Source: Methanotorris formicicus Mc-S-70 (GTDB lineage: Archaea > AGJL01 > Methanococci > Methanococcales > Methanococcaceae). From it: DNA of 64,000 nucleotides. A program made the translations under genes and the position numbers. This document shows, in pieces, positions 1 through 9,807 of this stretch. The DNA is taken from NCBI RefSeq assembly GCF_000243455.1, contig NZ_AGJL01000001.1, forward strand, positions 1 through 64,000. Reading direction: 5' to 3'. The notes under the pieces are model-generated. The model saw only the letters and a list, made by a program, of their open reading frames with translations. It ran no database searches and had not been told where the DNA came from. Numbering within the stretch: the stretch's first letter is position 1; each line of letters begins with the position of its first letter.

Positions 1-199
1 ACAAACTCATTTTCTGATAGTTTTTGTAGGTTTTTAACGATAGTCGTTCTGTGAATTCCCGAGACATACTCTGAAAATGCTTTGATAGTTTTATTGGCGT
101 TAGTGTTCTAACTTGTGCGAACTTAGATAACTCCTCCGAACAGTTAAATCCTAAACTATTTATAGAATTAGTGAGTATACTATTAAGTGCTGTTAGCAT
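1..199 (-). pseudogene. IS4-superfamily transposase, N-terminal part, frameshifted and truncated by window edge
   Basis: Reading leftwards from the ATG at 199, this encodes the same N-terminus as copy 2 (MLTALNSILTNSINS...). At 89-92 it has four T where copy 2 has five, and here copy 1 keeps the frame into the conserved segment containing SREFTERLS. At 21-25 it has five T where copy 2 has six, and here copy 1 loses the frame. No active full-length protein can be made unless frameshifting or sequencing error is involved. The catalytic segments lie off the window. Confidence 0.75.
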
Positions 200-299
200 G
201 GAGGTTTCACCGTTTTTTAACGAGTTATTTAAGTACTACCTATTTCTATTTTTGGTTTTAAAGTTAATATTGTTAAATCACACTAATCACACTATCAGT
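1..299 (-). mobile_element. IS-B copy 1, right end only (cut by window edge)
   Basis: This stretch is nearly identical to 30810-31108, the transposase 5' half and terminal repeat of the complete IS-B copy later in the window. The terminal repeat AATCACACTATCAG is at 285-298. The inner terminal sequence is duplicated in tandem (AATCACACT twice, from about 276). The left end and target duplication lie outside the window, so completeness cannot be judged. Homology to the second copy is seen directly; the boundary at 299 is inferred from that copy. Confidence 0.85.
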
Positions 300-344
300 C
301 CTTTAATTTTAATTGGATTTTCAACCAATTTATAACGCAAACGA

Positions 345-542
345 CTATATTGAGAATATGGAGGATACTATAAAAGACAAAATTCCTCCACCAACAACAG
401 CTATAATAGCTTTTCCCAAAGATACATCTTTTATATTTGCCAATTTGCATCCGAAGTATAAAAAGATTCCTGCTATGATTAGTGCTACAAATATCATCCC
501 CAAAACCAAGGTTGATAAAACAAGAACTCCTCCCATACCCAT
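345..542 (-). CDS. small membrane protein, two TM helices, unknown function
   Basis: The 65-residue product has two hydrophobic stretches (roughly residues 5-30 and 42-62) separated by a short loop with two lysines and an aspartate, so an integral membrane hairpin is likely. It begins MGMGGVL after a purine-rich stretch AGGGGG. It lies 18 bp downstream of the DUF2085-like gene on the same strand and may be the last gene of a three-gene membrane-protein operon. No family recognised. Its stop codon overlaps one copy of the dispersed motif TATAGTCGTTTGCG. Confidence 0.6.
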   Translation of the reverse strand: MGMGGVLVLSTLVLGMIFVALIIAGIFLYFGCKLANIKDVSLGKAIIAVVGGGILSFIVSSIFSI

Positions 543-560
543 AAAATTTCCCCCTATTTT

Positions 561-1052
561 TTAAGATTTTGACAATATTTTTAAGAATACTGGAAGGATA
601 TAGAAAACCCCAACAAAACCTGCAATAAAACCAGTTATAAACCTCAATTCATTAAAACTTTCCCTCAATCCAATTAGTTGAGTAGTCCCATCAATTGCCA
701 TTGGGGTTAATGCAATTATTAAATACCATTTTGATGGCATCTTAAAATTCCCCAACCTTTTTATAAAAGGATAAATAAACATCCCAATCAAAACTCCTGT
801 ATAAATGCCAAAACATCTTGCACAAACAGCCATCTTATGCCCAAAGATGAAATAACTCCTTTGTGGAAGTTGATGACATATTGTTGAATAAATGGCATAT
901 ATATAAAATGAAACCCATCTGAAGACTTCTGAACCCTCCCCCAAATATGCGGTATATGGTGCTAAAAAAATCCCAACATAAAAGATTATAAAAGAAATCA
1001 AAATTAAGACATAGAGTTTCTTTAACATAAGAGCCCCTATAGATTTATTCAT
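561..1052 (-). CDS. DUF2085-like integral membrane protein
   Basis: The product of about 163 residues has four to five hydrophobic helices and the family-typical segment ICHQLPQRSYF followed by CARCFGIYTG, with histidine and cysteines placed as in DUF2085 proteins. Function is unknown; the conserved Cys/His suggest metal or redox binding (inference). The start used here is the ATG in TGATG, overlapping the stop of the upstream gene and so translationally coupled. An alternative is the ATG at 1028, behind AGGGGCT. The gene sits between two other small membrane-protein genes. Confidence 0.8.
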   Translation of the reverse strand: MNKSIGALMLKKLYVLILISFIIFYVGIFLAPYTAYLGEGSEVFRWVSFYIYAIYSTICHQLPQRSYFIFGHKMAVCARCFGIYTGVLIGMFIYPFIKRLGNFKMPSKWYLIIALTPMAIDGTTQLIGLRESFNELRFITGFIAGFVGVFYILPVFLKILSKS

Positions 1053-1426
1053 CACCTATTCTTTATAACAACATACAGAATTCCACCAATTGCTCCAAGA
1101 ATTGCCCCAAATATCACCCCACTAACCAGCCCTATAGCCAAAGAACTTCCCATTGCAAATGATTGATGCCCTACAAACATTGGCATAAATGATGTCATTA
1201 TAAAGAAATTTAATATTGCCGCTATAATTCCACCTATAACCCCACTAACTGCTCCAACAAGACCACAATTTTCATAATCTAAACTACCTCCAGCATTTAC
1301 GTAAAGATGAGATGCAACTGCTCCCCCAACGATATAACCTAAGCAACAAAATGTTCCTAAAACACCATTAACAATACCTCCAATAATCGAAGGATTTAAC
1401 ATCTTCTCTTTATCAAAAGTTACCAT
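1052..1426 (-). CDS. glycine-rich membrane protein (DUF5518-like)
   Basis: The product of 124 residues is rich in glycine, alanine and isoleucine, with three to four membrane segments containing GxxxG-like patterns and two adjacent cysteines (TFCCLG). It resembles the loosely defined archaeal membrane family DUF5518, but I cannot confirm membership. The start MVTFDKEK at 1426 is chosen because GGGGGG lies 6 bp before it, whereas the ATG at 1432 directly abuts the G-run. It is the first gene of the small membrane-protein run ending at 345. Confidence 0.65.
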   Translation of the reverse strand: MVTFDKEKMLNPSIIGGIVNGVLGTFCCLGYIVGGAVASHLYVNAGGSLDYENCGLVGAVSGVIGGIIAAILNFFIMTSFMPMFVGHQSFAMGSSLAIGLVSGVIFGAILGAIGGILYVVIKNR

Positions 1427-1471
1427 TAGCATCCCCCCAATTTTTATAATATTAATTTTTTCTAAAGTTAT

Positions 1472-2743
1472 TTAAATAATTTTTCCATACGCATCAAATA
1501 AAGTTCCGTTAACAACTGTATAGATTGGAAGTCCTTTAACTTTCCAACCTTCAAACGGTGTGAATTTTGCCTTTGATTTAAATAATTCAGCGTTAATTTT
1601 TCCTTCTTTTTTTAAATCAACTATCGTTAAATTTGCAAAATTTCCCTCCTTAATCTCATTGTCAATATTAAATATCTTCCCTGGGTTTTCTGAGATCATT
1701 TTAACTGCATCAAATAGCGAGATGAGTTTTTTATTCACCAAATTAAATACCAAAGGCACAAATGTCTCTATTCCAGGAATCCCAGAAGGACAGTTTTTAG
1801 GATCTTTACTTTTTTCCTCAAACGTGTGTGGAGCATGGTCAGTGGCGATGATATCAACATCTTTATTTACAATTCCTTTAATTAAAGCAATATTGTCTTC
1901 TTTTGTTCTTAATGGTGGGTTAAATTTCCCCAAACCCTTCAATTCCTCAGCCATATTCATATTTAAATATAGATGGTGAGGAGTTACCTCTGCAGTAATT
2001 TTTATATTTTTTAATTCCTCTCTTGCTTTTTTTATTAAATATAGTCCTTCCTTTGTTGATATGTGGCAGAAGTGGATATGTGGTTTGTATTTTCCAATTT
2101 TATCGATAATTTTTAAGTTTTTTATAACTTCTCTAATTGCCTCAACTTCGCTTTTTTTATCTCTTATTTTACAGTGGTCAATCCAACTGTTTAGGGAATC
2201 TCTTTTTAGATTCTCATTTATTATGTCTTTATGTTCCGCATGGATGCAGAATAACTTATTTTGACTTAAAATATCCTTTAATTTTGAGTAATCACTTATA
2301 AACAAATCTCCAACTGATTTAACCATGAAGATTTTGTATGCTTTCGCTTCCTCAACGGTTTCTAAGTAATTGCTTTTAGTAACTCCAAAGTTAAATTCAA
2401 TGTTTATTTTACTCTTTTCTTTACCTTCTTTGTATTTTTTGTGAAAGAGTTCTTTTGTTGTTATTGGGGGTTTGTTATTTGGCATATCTATTGCAAAGCA
2501 AACGCCTCCATTTATCCCTGCTAAACTTCCGCTTAAGAAATCTTCCTTCTCCTCTTCCCCATATCTAAAATGAACATGGGCATCTATAACTCCACCAATG
2601 ACGATTTTATTTTTTAGATCAATGGTTTCTCCATTATATTGTATCGATTTTCCAATTTTCTCTATTATTCCATTTTCGTTTATTAAAATATCCTCTTCAA
2701 TTATTTTGTTGTTTTTGATTATTCTGCAGTTCTTTAGTAGCAT
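1472..2743 (-). CDS. pyrC: dihydroorotase
   Basis: This amidohydrolase of about 423 residues closes carbamoyl-aspartate to dihydroorotate in pyrimidine synthesis. Seen: the metal-binding HVHF after GGVIDA near residue 60, FCHIS, TPHHLYL, and ATDHAPHT near residue 300, followed by the family's SGIPGIET. Length is normal for archaeal class I enzymes. The start MLLKNCRI at 2743 gives the family N-terminus; the upstream ATG at 2773 would add ten poorly conserved residues. It is transcribed alone, divergent from hef. pyrK lies elsewhere in the window. Confidence 0.93.
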   Translation of the reverse strand: MLLKNCRIIKNNKIIEEDILINENGIIEKIGKSIQYNGETIDLKNKIVIGGVIDAHVHFRYGEEEKEDFLSGSLAGINGGVCFAIDMPNNKPPITTKELFHKKYKEGKEKSKINIEFNFGVTKSNYLETVEEAKAYKIFMVKSVGDLFISDYSKLKDILSQNKLFCIHAEHKDIINENLKRDSLNSWIDHCKIRDKKSEVEAIREVIKNLKIIDKIGKYKPHIHFCHISTKEGLYLIKKAREELKNIKITAEVTPHHLYLNMNMAEELKGLGKFNPPLRTKEDNIALIKGIVNKDVDIIATDHAPHTFEEKSKDPKNCPSGIPGIETFVPLVFNLVNKKLISLFDAVKMISENPGKIFNIDNEIKEGNFANLTIVDLKKEGKINAELFKSKAKFTPFEGWKVKGLPIYTVVNGTLFDAYGKII

Positions 2744-2955
2744 TTTACCACTCTTTTTTATTGAATAAACCATATATGGTATATTTATTTTTACTTAAAA
2801 TTCAGAACAACCGTGTATAATATTTAAATTCAAAATAAATATAATGTTTGTTGTATTTAAAAAATGTTTTGAGATATTTAGAAGAGAGATGAATACGAGG
2901 AGATTTCTAAAATTACCTAATTTCAATACATTACAATGCTAAATTGGTGTTTATT

Positions 2956-5217
2956 ATGTACATAACTCATCCATTGATAAAACCAAATACCATCGAAGCG
3001 AGGATTTATCAGCAGGTTATTGTGGCAAATGCATTAAAAAAGAATACATTATGTGTATTGGGAACCGGGTTGGGGAAAACGGCAATAGCGGCATTAACAA
3101 TAGCAGGAATTTTATCAAAGAATGATGGAAAAGTCCTCATAATTGCACCATCGAGACCATTGGTTGAGCAACACTACAACAGCATGAGGAACTTCCTGAA
3201 CATTGATGAAGATAAAGTAATTGTCTTAACTGGAAAAACCCAACCAAACAAAAGGGAGAAACTTTGGAAAGATGGGAAGATATTCATTGCAACACCACAG
3301 ATTGTTGAGAATGATTTAATTGCGGGAAGGTTGAATGTGGAGGATTTTGTTTTACTCATTGCCGATGAGGCCCACCATACAACAGGAAACCACTCCTATG
3401 CCTTTGTTGCAAATAAATTCAAAGGAAAGGTTCATGTTTTGGGTTTGACTGCTTCCCCAGGATCAGACATGGATAGAATTTTAGAAGTTTGTGAAAATTT
3501 GGGAATTGAACATGTTGAAGTTAGAACTGAGGATGATGAGGATGTAAAGCCATATGTGGCAAAGGTTAGGATAATCCCAAAAAGAGTTTCTCTACCAAAG
3601 GAATTTGAGGAGAGTTTAAAGTTAATTAAAGATGCTCTAAAAGAAAGATTAAAGGTTTTAAAGGAATTTGGGGTTACAAATTCAATCAACTTAACGAAAA
3701 TAGAACTCATTGAACTTCAAAAGGAAATTTTTGCATTGGATAGGGATGAGAAGTACGAACTTTTAAGGATTGCATCAGAGGCATTAAAACTCTTCCATGC
3801 ATTGGAGGTTTTAGAAACCCAGGGAAGGGGAGTTTTTTTAAATTACATTGAGAGATTAAGGAACCAAAGAACAAAATCTGCAAAATCCATTGTTAATGAT
3901 AAAAAAATCATTAAAGTAGTAAACAATTTAAGGCAACTAAATATAGAGCACCCAAAATTTGAAAAATTAATAGATATTATTGAAGAAATTTTAAAGGAAA
4001 ATAATGATGAAAAAATCATAGTCTTTGCCCAATATAGGGATACTGTTGATAAAATTGTAAGGTTGTTAAATGAGAGGGGAATAAAAGCCATAAGATTCGT
4101 TGGGCAATCTAATAGAGAAGGAAAAGGAATGTCTCAAAAAGAACAAATTAAGGCATTGGAGGAATTTAAAAAGGATGGGAATGTTTTGGTTTCAACAAGT
4201 GTCTCTGAAGAAGGGATTGACATATCAACTGTGAATTATGTAATATTCTATGAGCCAGTTCCATCAGAGATTAGGTTTATTCAGAGAAGGGGAAGGGCTG
4301 CAAGGGGGGAAGGAGGAATGGTGATAATTTTAATAGCAAAAGGCACAGTGGATGAAATCTACTATAGATCTGCAATTGCAAAGGAAAAAAATATGAAGAG
4401 AATTTTAAAAAACATGCAAAATATATTAAATAAAAAGTTGAAAGAGAGGAAAAAAACATTAGAAGAAGGAATAGAAGAAGAACAATTAAAAGAAAAAATA
4501 AAAGAAAATATCCAAACAAAAAAAGAAAATGAAAAGGATAAAAGCATATATCCAGATATATTGGAACTCCTTAAAACAAAAGCAAAAGAAAAAACAGAAA
4601 TAAAAATTATTGTAGATGTTAGGGAGAGACACGTTGGAAGGTTATTGGCAGATAAGGCAAAGGTAGAGTTTAAGGTATTGGAGGTTGGGGATTATGTAAT
4701 AAGCGACAGGGTTGCAGTGGAGAGGAAGACTGCAGAGGATTTTGTAAATTCAATAATAGACAAGAGATTGTTCATGCAATTGAAAGATTTGAGAAAATAC
4801 CAAAAACCAATCCTAATTGTGGAGGGTAGAGAATTCTCAAGACTGCATGAAAATGCCATAAAAGGGGCAATATTATCAATCATTTTAGACTTTGGAATTC
4901 CAATTATATTCACGGAGAATATGGAAGAAACCGTTGATGTATTAATAAAGTTGGCTGAAAAGGAGCAGATAAAAGAGAAAAGGGGAGTCTATGTAAGGTA
5001 TGGAAAAACAAGCATGTCTTTAAAAGAACAGCAAAAGTTTATAGTGGAGAGTTTACCCGATATTGGGCCGCAGTTGGCAGAGAATCTATTGAAACACTTC
5101 AAGACAGTTGAGAAGGTATTTACAGCAAAGGAAGAAGAACTGAAAGACGTTGAGGGAATTGGTGAAAAAACAGCAAAGAAAATCAGGGAACTCCTAACTA
5201 AGGAGTATGAGGAATAA
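2956..5217 (+). CDS. hef: Hef helicase/nuclease (XPF/FANCM family)
   Basis: The 753-residue protein joins a superfamily 2 helicase to an ERCC4/XPF nuclease and acts on stalled or branched replication forks. Seen: Walker A GTGLGKTA near residue 36, DEAH near residue 137, helicase motif QRRGRAARG near residue 445, a lysine/glutamate-rich linker, the nuclease signature VERKTAEDF near residue 588, and a C-terminal tandem helix-hairpin-helix (LPDIGPQLAENLL and VEGIGEKTAKKI). The ATG at 2956 follows GGTG at 2946; the TTG at 2944 overlaps that site. All key motifs are present. Confidence 0.96.
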   Translation: MYITHPLIKPNTIEARIYQQVIVANALKKNTLCVLGTGLGKTAIAALTIAGILSKNDGKVLIIAPSRPLVEQHYNSMRNFLNIDEDKVIVLTGKTQPNKREKLWKDGKIFIATPQIVENDLIAGRLNVEDFVLLIADEAHHTTGNHSYAFVANKFKGKVHVLGLTASPGSDMDRILEVCENLGIEHVEVRTEDDEDVKPYVAKVRIIPKRVSLPKEFEESLKLIKDALKERLKVLKEFGVTNSINLTKIELIELQKEIFALDRDEKYELLRIASEALKLFHALEVLETQGRGVFLNYIERLRNQRTKSAKSIVNDKKIIKVVNNLRQLNIEHPKFEKLIDIIEEILKENNDEKIIVFAQYRDTVDKIVRLLNERGIKAIRFVGQSNREGKGMSQKEQIKALEEFKKDGNVLVSTSVSEEGIDISTVNYVIFYEPVPSEIRFIQRRGRAARGEGGMVIILIAKGTVDEIYYRSAIAKEKNMKRILKNMQNILNKKLKERKKTLEEGIEEEQLKEKIKENIQTKKENEKDKSIYPDILELLKTKAKEKTEIKIIVDVRERHVGRLLADKAKVEFKVLEVGDYVISDRVAVERKTAEDFVNSIIDKRLFMQLKDLRKYQKPILIVEGREFSRLHENAIKGAILSIILDFGIPIIFTENMEETVDVLIKLAEKEQIKEKRGVYVRYGKTSMSLKEQQKFIVESLPDIGPQLAENLLKHFKTVEKVFTAKEEELKDVEGIGEKTAKKIRELLTKEYEE

Positions 5218-5326
5218 TTTAAACTCAGCATTCAAATCAATCTTTTTACCTTATTCCTCACAATTTCTGGGTGTTAAATTACATTATTAGATTATTGAGG
5301 CATGGAATAAACAATTAAATAATAAA

Positions 5327-7129
5327 TTAGCATTTATTTTTCTTTTTTGTCTTTTTCTTTTCTTTTTTCTTTAATTTTTGCTCCATTATCCATTCATAGA
5401 TGATGCCTCTATAATCTACATCTTTAAATCCTTCAAGTGCTTTACTCCAATTTTCTTTTTCTCTATAAAGACAAATGGCTTTTTGAATCTTTTTTTCTCT
5501 ATATGTATATGGTACATAAACCTTTTCCATTGTTAATGGATTTATTCCAGTGTAATACATCGTCGTTGATAATGTCATTGGTGTTGGGGTGAAGACTTGG
5601 ACTTGCTTTGAGTAGCATTTATGTTCATGTATAAACTCTGCAAGTTTAATCATATCTTTTATCCTGCAGTTTGGATGGGCAATTAGCCAATATGGAAGGA
5701 TTTCTTTTGTCCCTCTAACATCTTCTGCAATTTTTCTGTATATTTCTAAAAACTTCTTAAACAACTTTCCATCTGGTTTTTGTATTACTTTGCAAGTGTC
5801 TTTTGATATATGCTCAGGAGCAACCTTCAATCTTCCAGAAACATGGTATTTGCAAATATCTTTTAAATACTCTATTCCGTATTTTTCATCATAAACTACC
5901 AAATCATACCTAATCCCAGAACGCACATAAACCTTGGCATCGACCAAATTCCTTATTTTTCTGAGTAAATCAATCACTGGTTTGTGAGATAAATTCAAAT
6001 TTTCGCATGGCTCTGGATACAGGCAGTTTTTTGGGCATTTATGGGCGATTCCCTTTTTGCACCCCATTTTATACATATTTGCTGTTGGAGCACCGACATC
6101 TTGAATAACACCTTTAAAGTCCTCATGGTTTAGGAGTTTTTTTATCTCATTTAGTATTGATTTTTCACTCCTACTTTGAATTACCTTCCCTTGATGATTC
6201 AGTATTGAGCAGAATGAACATCCTCCAAAGCATCCCCTATGTGTCACAACGGAAAATTGAACAGGCACTATTCCCGGAATATGGCATTTGTATGATGGAT
6301 GTACCTTCCTCTCAAATGGAAGTTCGTAGATTTCATCAATTTCCTTTTCGGTTAAATAAGTTGGTGGAAATTGAGCAATATACTGATTTCCAAACTTTTG
6401 AATGGTAACTTTGTCCATTGTCATTAGTTTTCTATGCATCTCAGCGTATTTTATTTTGTTGTTTTTAACATCTTCATAACTTGGTAATTCAACAACATCG
6501 TATTTTTTCCTTAATTCATCAACTTTATTTTTGTTGCATCTAAAAACCGTTCCATTTATTTCTAAATCTTTAATGTTTTCCCCACTTTCCAATGCCTTTG
6601 TTATTTCCAATATGCTCTTCTCTCCCATTCCGTACATTAGAATATCTGCTTTTGCATCTAACAAAATGCTTCTTCTGACATCATTATCCCAATAATCATA
6701 GTGGGCGAATCTCCTCAAAGATGCCTCAATTCCTCCTAAAGCTATAGGAACTCCTTTGAAAGCCCTTTTTATTAAGTTAGTATAAACGATAGTTGCCCTA
6801 TCCGGCCTCTTCCTTATACCCTCAGGCGAGCATGCATCAAAGTCCCTAACCCTTTTTTGGGGGGTATAGTGGGTAAGCATGCTGTCCAAATTTCCAGAAG
6901 TAACAGCAAAGAAGTAGTTTGGCTTCCCAAGTTTTTTTATATCATCCAAATTTTTCCAATCTGGCTGGGAAATAATCCCTACCCTATAACCATGCTTTTC
7001 CAAATATCTTCCAACAACAGACGCTCCAAATAATGGATGATCTATATAAACATCACCGGTAACAATAATGACATCGAGTTCTTCCCATCCTCTCTTATCC
7101 ATCTCTTCCCTACTCATTGGTAAAAACAT
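5327..7129 (-). CDS. YgiQ-family radical SAM protein (UPF0313)
   Basis: The 600-residue protein has the family's N-terminal block (VIIVTGDVYIDHP, then GGIEASLRRFAHYDYW) and the radical SAM cluster motif CFGGCSFC (CX3CX2C) near residue 300, so it should bind a 4Fe-4S cluster and S-adenosylmethionine. Additional cysteines follow (KMGCKKGIAHKCPKNC), possibly for another metal site. The C-terminus is lysine-rich. The reaction catalysed by this family is not known to me. The gene appears to be alone; the ATG at 7129 follows a GAGGA site. Confidence 0.9.
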   Translation of the reverse strand: MFLPMSREEMDKRGWEELDVIIVTGDVYIDHPLFGASVVGRYLEKHGYRVGIISQPDWKNLDDIKKLGKPNYFFAVTSGNLDSMLTHYTPQKRVRDFDACSPEGIRKRPDRATIVYTNLIKRAFKGVPIALGGIEASLRRFAHYDYWDNDVRRSILLDAKADILMYGMGEKSILEITKALESGENIKDLEINGTVFRCNKNKVDELRKKYDVVELPSYEDVKNNKIKYAEMHRKLMTMDKVTIQKFGNQYIAQFPPTYLTEKEIDEIYELPFERKVHPSYKCHIPGIVPVQFSVVTHRGCFGGCSFCSILNHQGKVIQSRSEKSILNEIKKLLNHEDFKGVIQDVGAPTANMYKMGCKKGIAHKCPKNCLYPEPCENLNLSHKPVIDLLRKIRNLVDAKVYVRSGIRYDLVVYDEKYGIEYLKDICKYHVSGRLKVAPEHISKDTCKVIQKPDGKLFKKFLEIYRKIAEDVRGTKEILPYWLIAHPNCRIKDMIKLAEFIHEHKCYSKQVQVFTPTPMTLSTTMYYTGINPLTMEKVYVPYTYREKKIQKAICLYREKENWSKALEGFKDVDYRGIIYEWIMEQKLKKKEKKKTKKKNKC

Positions 7130-7186
7130 AAGGAATCCTCTTGTATTTTATAAAAATCTCAATGATGAGTAATTGTAAAACATTAA

Positions 7187-8173
7187 CTAATAATGTTTTT
7201 TGAAATATATAATGTTATCTTTTTCAATATCAAATAAAACTTCTTCACCTTCTTTAAAGACACTTTTTGCTCCGTGAATTTCACCTACAAGTTTAATGCC
7301 CCCAAAGTTTATCGTATATCTAACTAAATTGCCAAGGTACTCAACATCTTCTATTTTGCCAAAGAACTTCCCATCTCCAATGTTTACATATTCAGGTCTA
7401 ACAAAATAAGAGTAATTTTTATCGTAATCCACCCCGATCTCATCAAGAATGGATTTTGGAAGTTTGCTTATACTCCCAATAAAATTTGCTACAAATAACG
7501 TACTTGGAAATCTGTATATGTTTTGAGGGTTATCAACCTGCTCAATAATGCCATTGTTCATAACTGCTATTCTATCCGAGATAGCCATCGCTTCTTCTTG
7601 GTCGTGAGTCACATAAATTGTTGTTATACCAAGTGCTTTTTGTAATTTTTTTAACTCCTTTCTCATCTTTACCCTTAACTTTGCATCTAAGTTGCTTAAC
7701 GGCTCATCTAAAAGTAATATTTTTGGTTCTATAACTAATGCTCTTGCTACTGCTACTCTTTGCTGCATTCCTCCGCTAAGTTCGTCAATCATATAATTTT
7801 CAAATCCTTCCAAATTAACTAAACTTAAGGCATTTTTGACCTTCCCCCCAATCTCCCTCTGCCTTAATCCCCTAACTTTCAATCCATAGGCAACATTTTC
7901 AAAAACTGTTAGATGTGGAAATAAGGCATAGTTTTGAAAGACCATTCCAATGTTCCTTTTGTGTGCTGGCAAGTTAGTTATATCTTTCTCATCCAATATA
8001 ACTTTACCGCCATTTGGTGTTTCAAAGCCAGCAATGATTCTTAAACATGTTGTCTTTCCACAACCACTTGGACCTAAAAGAGAAACTAACTCATTTTTAC
8101 ATTCTAAGTTGATGTTTTTTAATACATCTTTATTGCCATAGGACTTTGAGATATCAATAAGTTTTAAAACCAT
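7187..8173 (-). CDS. ABC importer ATPase, iron(III)/spermidine-putrescine type
   Basis: The 328-residue ATPase has Walker A GPSGCGKTT near residue 35, the Q-loop, the signature LSGGMQQRVAVARAL, Walker B ILLLDEP and H-loop THDQEEAM, then a C-terminal TOBE-like regulatory domain, as in FbpC/PotA. It energises import by the permease whose 3' end it overlaps by 10 bp; the order binding protein, permease, ATPase is that of Fbp-type importers. The ATG follows GGTGAG. The substrate is inferred: ferric iron is most likely, with thiamine or phosphonate as alternatives. Confidence 0.9.
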   Translation of the reverse strand: MVLKLIDISKSYGNKDVLKNINLECKNELVSLLGPSGCGKTTCLRIIAGFETPNGGKVILDEKDITNLPAHKRNIGMVFQNYALFPHLTVFENVAYGLKVRGLRQREIGGKVKNALSLVNLEGFENYMIDELSGGMQQRVAVARALVIEPKILLLDEPLSNLDAKLRVKMRKELKKLQKALGITTIYVTHDQEEAMAISDRIAVMNNGIIEQVDNPQNIYRFPSTLFVANFIGSISKLPKSILDEIGVDYDKNYSYFVRPEYVNIGDGKFFGKIEDVEYLGNLVRYTINFGGIKLVGEIHGAKSVFKEGEEVLFDIEKDNIIYFKKHY

Positions 8174-9771
8174 GCCTTCTCACCTTTCAACTTCCAAATT
8201 AAGAATGTTCCAATGGCGGAGAGGATAATCATTATTATTGCATAGCAAGCAGCAACTCCAAACTCGTTGTTTATAGTACTTTCAAAAACCATTGCTGACA
8301 AAACCTTTGTATTTGCAGTTATTAAGAAGATTATTGAACCAAGTGTTTTTACAGTTGCAATAAAGGTATAAATCATGCTAAAAATTATTGCTGGCTTCAA
8401 TAATGGCAGAGTTACTTTAAAGAAGGTCTTTAATTTATTTGCCCCCAAGTTTAAAGATGCTTCCTCAATAGATTTGTCAATTTGGGAAAGGGTGGCACAT
8501 CCAGTTTTGAAGGAAAATGGCAATTTTCTAACAACGCAGTTTAAAACAATAATTAAGGCGGTTCCAGTTAATAGTAAAGGTGGATTATTAAACGCCAACA
8601 AATAACCTATACCTATAAACGTTCCAGGAATAGCAAACGGCAAAACTGTCAAGAAATCCAAAATTTTCCTACCAAAAAATCTATCCCTTACAATCAAGTA
8701 GGCAAATATCATGCCAATTAATCCAACCAAGATACTAGATGATATGGAAAATATTATGGTGTTTTTTACTGCTAAACTTCCTCTTTCCAATGCCTCTATA
8801 AAGTAATCTAAGGTAAATGCATAGTTATATCCAAAACCTTTTGTAAATCCTGCTAAAAATACTGAAAAGAACAGTAAATAAACCACAACTGAAAATATGA
8901 CTGCAGGTGTCGATAAGACAATCTTATGCCATTTTTTTAAAGAATAGGGCTTTATCTTCAAAAATCTCTGGCTATGTCCTTTGTAAAATTTGTTGTATAA
9001 GATAAATAGAATCATTGAAGGAATTAGTAATATCATGCTTAGCGTTGAAGCCATACCGGTGTTGTAGTTGCCAATAATCTCAAAATAAGCAGCAGTGGCG
9101 AGAGTATTGAAGTTTCCTCCAACGATGATTGGTGTTCCAAAGTCAGCCATTGATTGCATGAATATCAAAAGTCCAGCACTTAGTATCCCTGGCAAAAGTA
9201 AAGGCAAGGTGACATCTTTGAATACTTTAAATTCATTTGAACCTAAATTTCTTGCCGCATCTTCTAAGTTGCTATCAATACTTAGCAAAACAGCAGAGAT
9301 GATTAAAAATGCCAATGTGGTGTAGTCAATTGATTGCATGATAACAACACTCTTCCAAGAGTAGATGTTTAGTTCTAATCCCAATAATCCATTAGTAATT
9401 ACTCCATGCCTTCCAAATAAAAATACATAAGCCAAAGATGCCACAAACCCCGGAGTAATTATTGGCAAAAAAACCGCAATTTTAAAAAATAATTTTCCCT
9501 TAGTATCTGTTTTAAAAACAAGAATTGAAAATAACAACCCCATAAGCAAGGATATTACTGTTGACAAACATGCAACCATTAGACTATTTTTCAAAATACT
9601 GAAGTAGTAGGGGTTACTTATAAATTCACGATAATACTTTAATGTAAAAACCCCATTTTCATAAAAAGATTGAACAAAAACCATCAATACTGGATATATG
9701 ACAAATATTGCCAAAAAAATAAATGGGAATATGCGGGGTAAAAATCGGGCAGTTTTCCCATAAATCTTCAA
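8164..9771 (-). CDS. ABC importer permease, fused FbpB type
   Basis: The 535-residue protein has about twelve membrane helices in two homologous halves, each with a permease EAA loop (the first near EDAARNLGSNEFKVFKDVTLP, the second EEASLNLGANKLKTFFKVTLP). Such tandem permeases form the whole channel of iron(III)-type importers. Translation starts at a TTG at 9771 behind GGTGGG; no closer ATG fits. It lies between the binding-protein gene (37 bp upstream) and the ATPase gene (overlap), so one operon is likely. Confidence 0.92.
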   Translation of the reverse strand: MKIYGKTARFLPRIFPFIFLAIFVIYPVLMVFVQSFYENGVFTLKYYREFISNPYYFSILKNSLMVACLSTVISLLMGLLFSILVFKTDTKGKLFFKIAVFLPIITPGFVASLAYVFLFGRHGVITNGLLGLELNIYSWKSVVIMQSIDYTTLAFLIISAVLLSIDSNLEDAARNLGSNEFKVFKDVTLPLLLPGILSAGLLIFMQSMADFGTPIIVGGNFNTLATAAYFEIIGNYNTGMASTLSMILLIPSMILFILYNKFYKGHSQRFLKIKPYSLKKWHKIVLSTPAVIFSVVVYLLFFSVFLAGFTKGFGYNYAFTLDYFIEALERGSLAVKNTIIFSISSSILVGLIGMIFAYLIVRDRFFGRKILDFLTVLPFAIPGTFIGIGYLLAFNNPPLLLTGTALIIVLNCVVRKLPFSFKTGCATLSQIDKSIEEASLNLGANKLKTFFKVTLPLLKPAIIFSMIYTFIATVKTLGSIIFLITANTKVLSAMVFESTINNEFGVAACYAIIMIILSAIGTFLIWKLKGEKAWF

Positions 9772-9807
9772 AATCCCACCTAAAAATTAATATTTGGGAT
9801 GTTTAGT

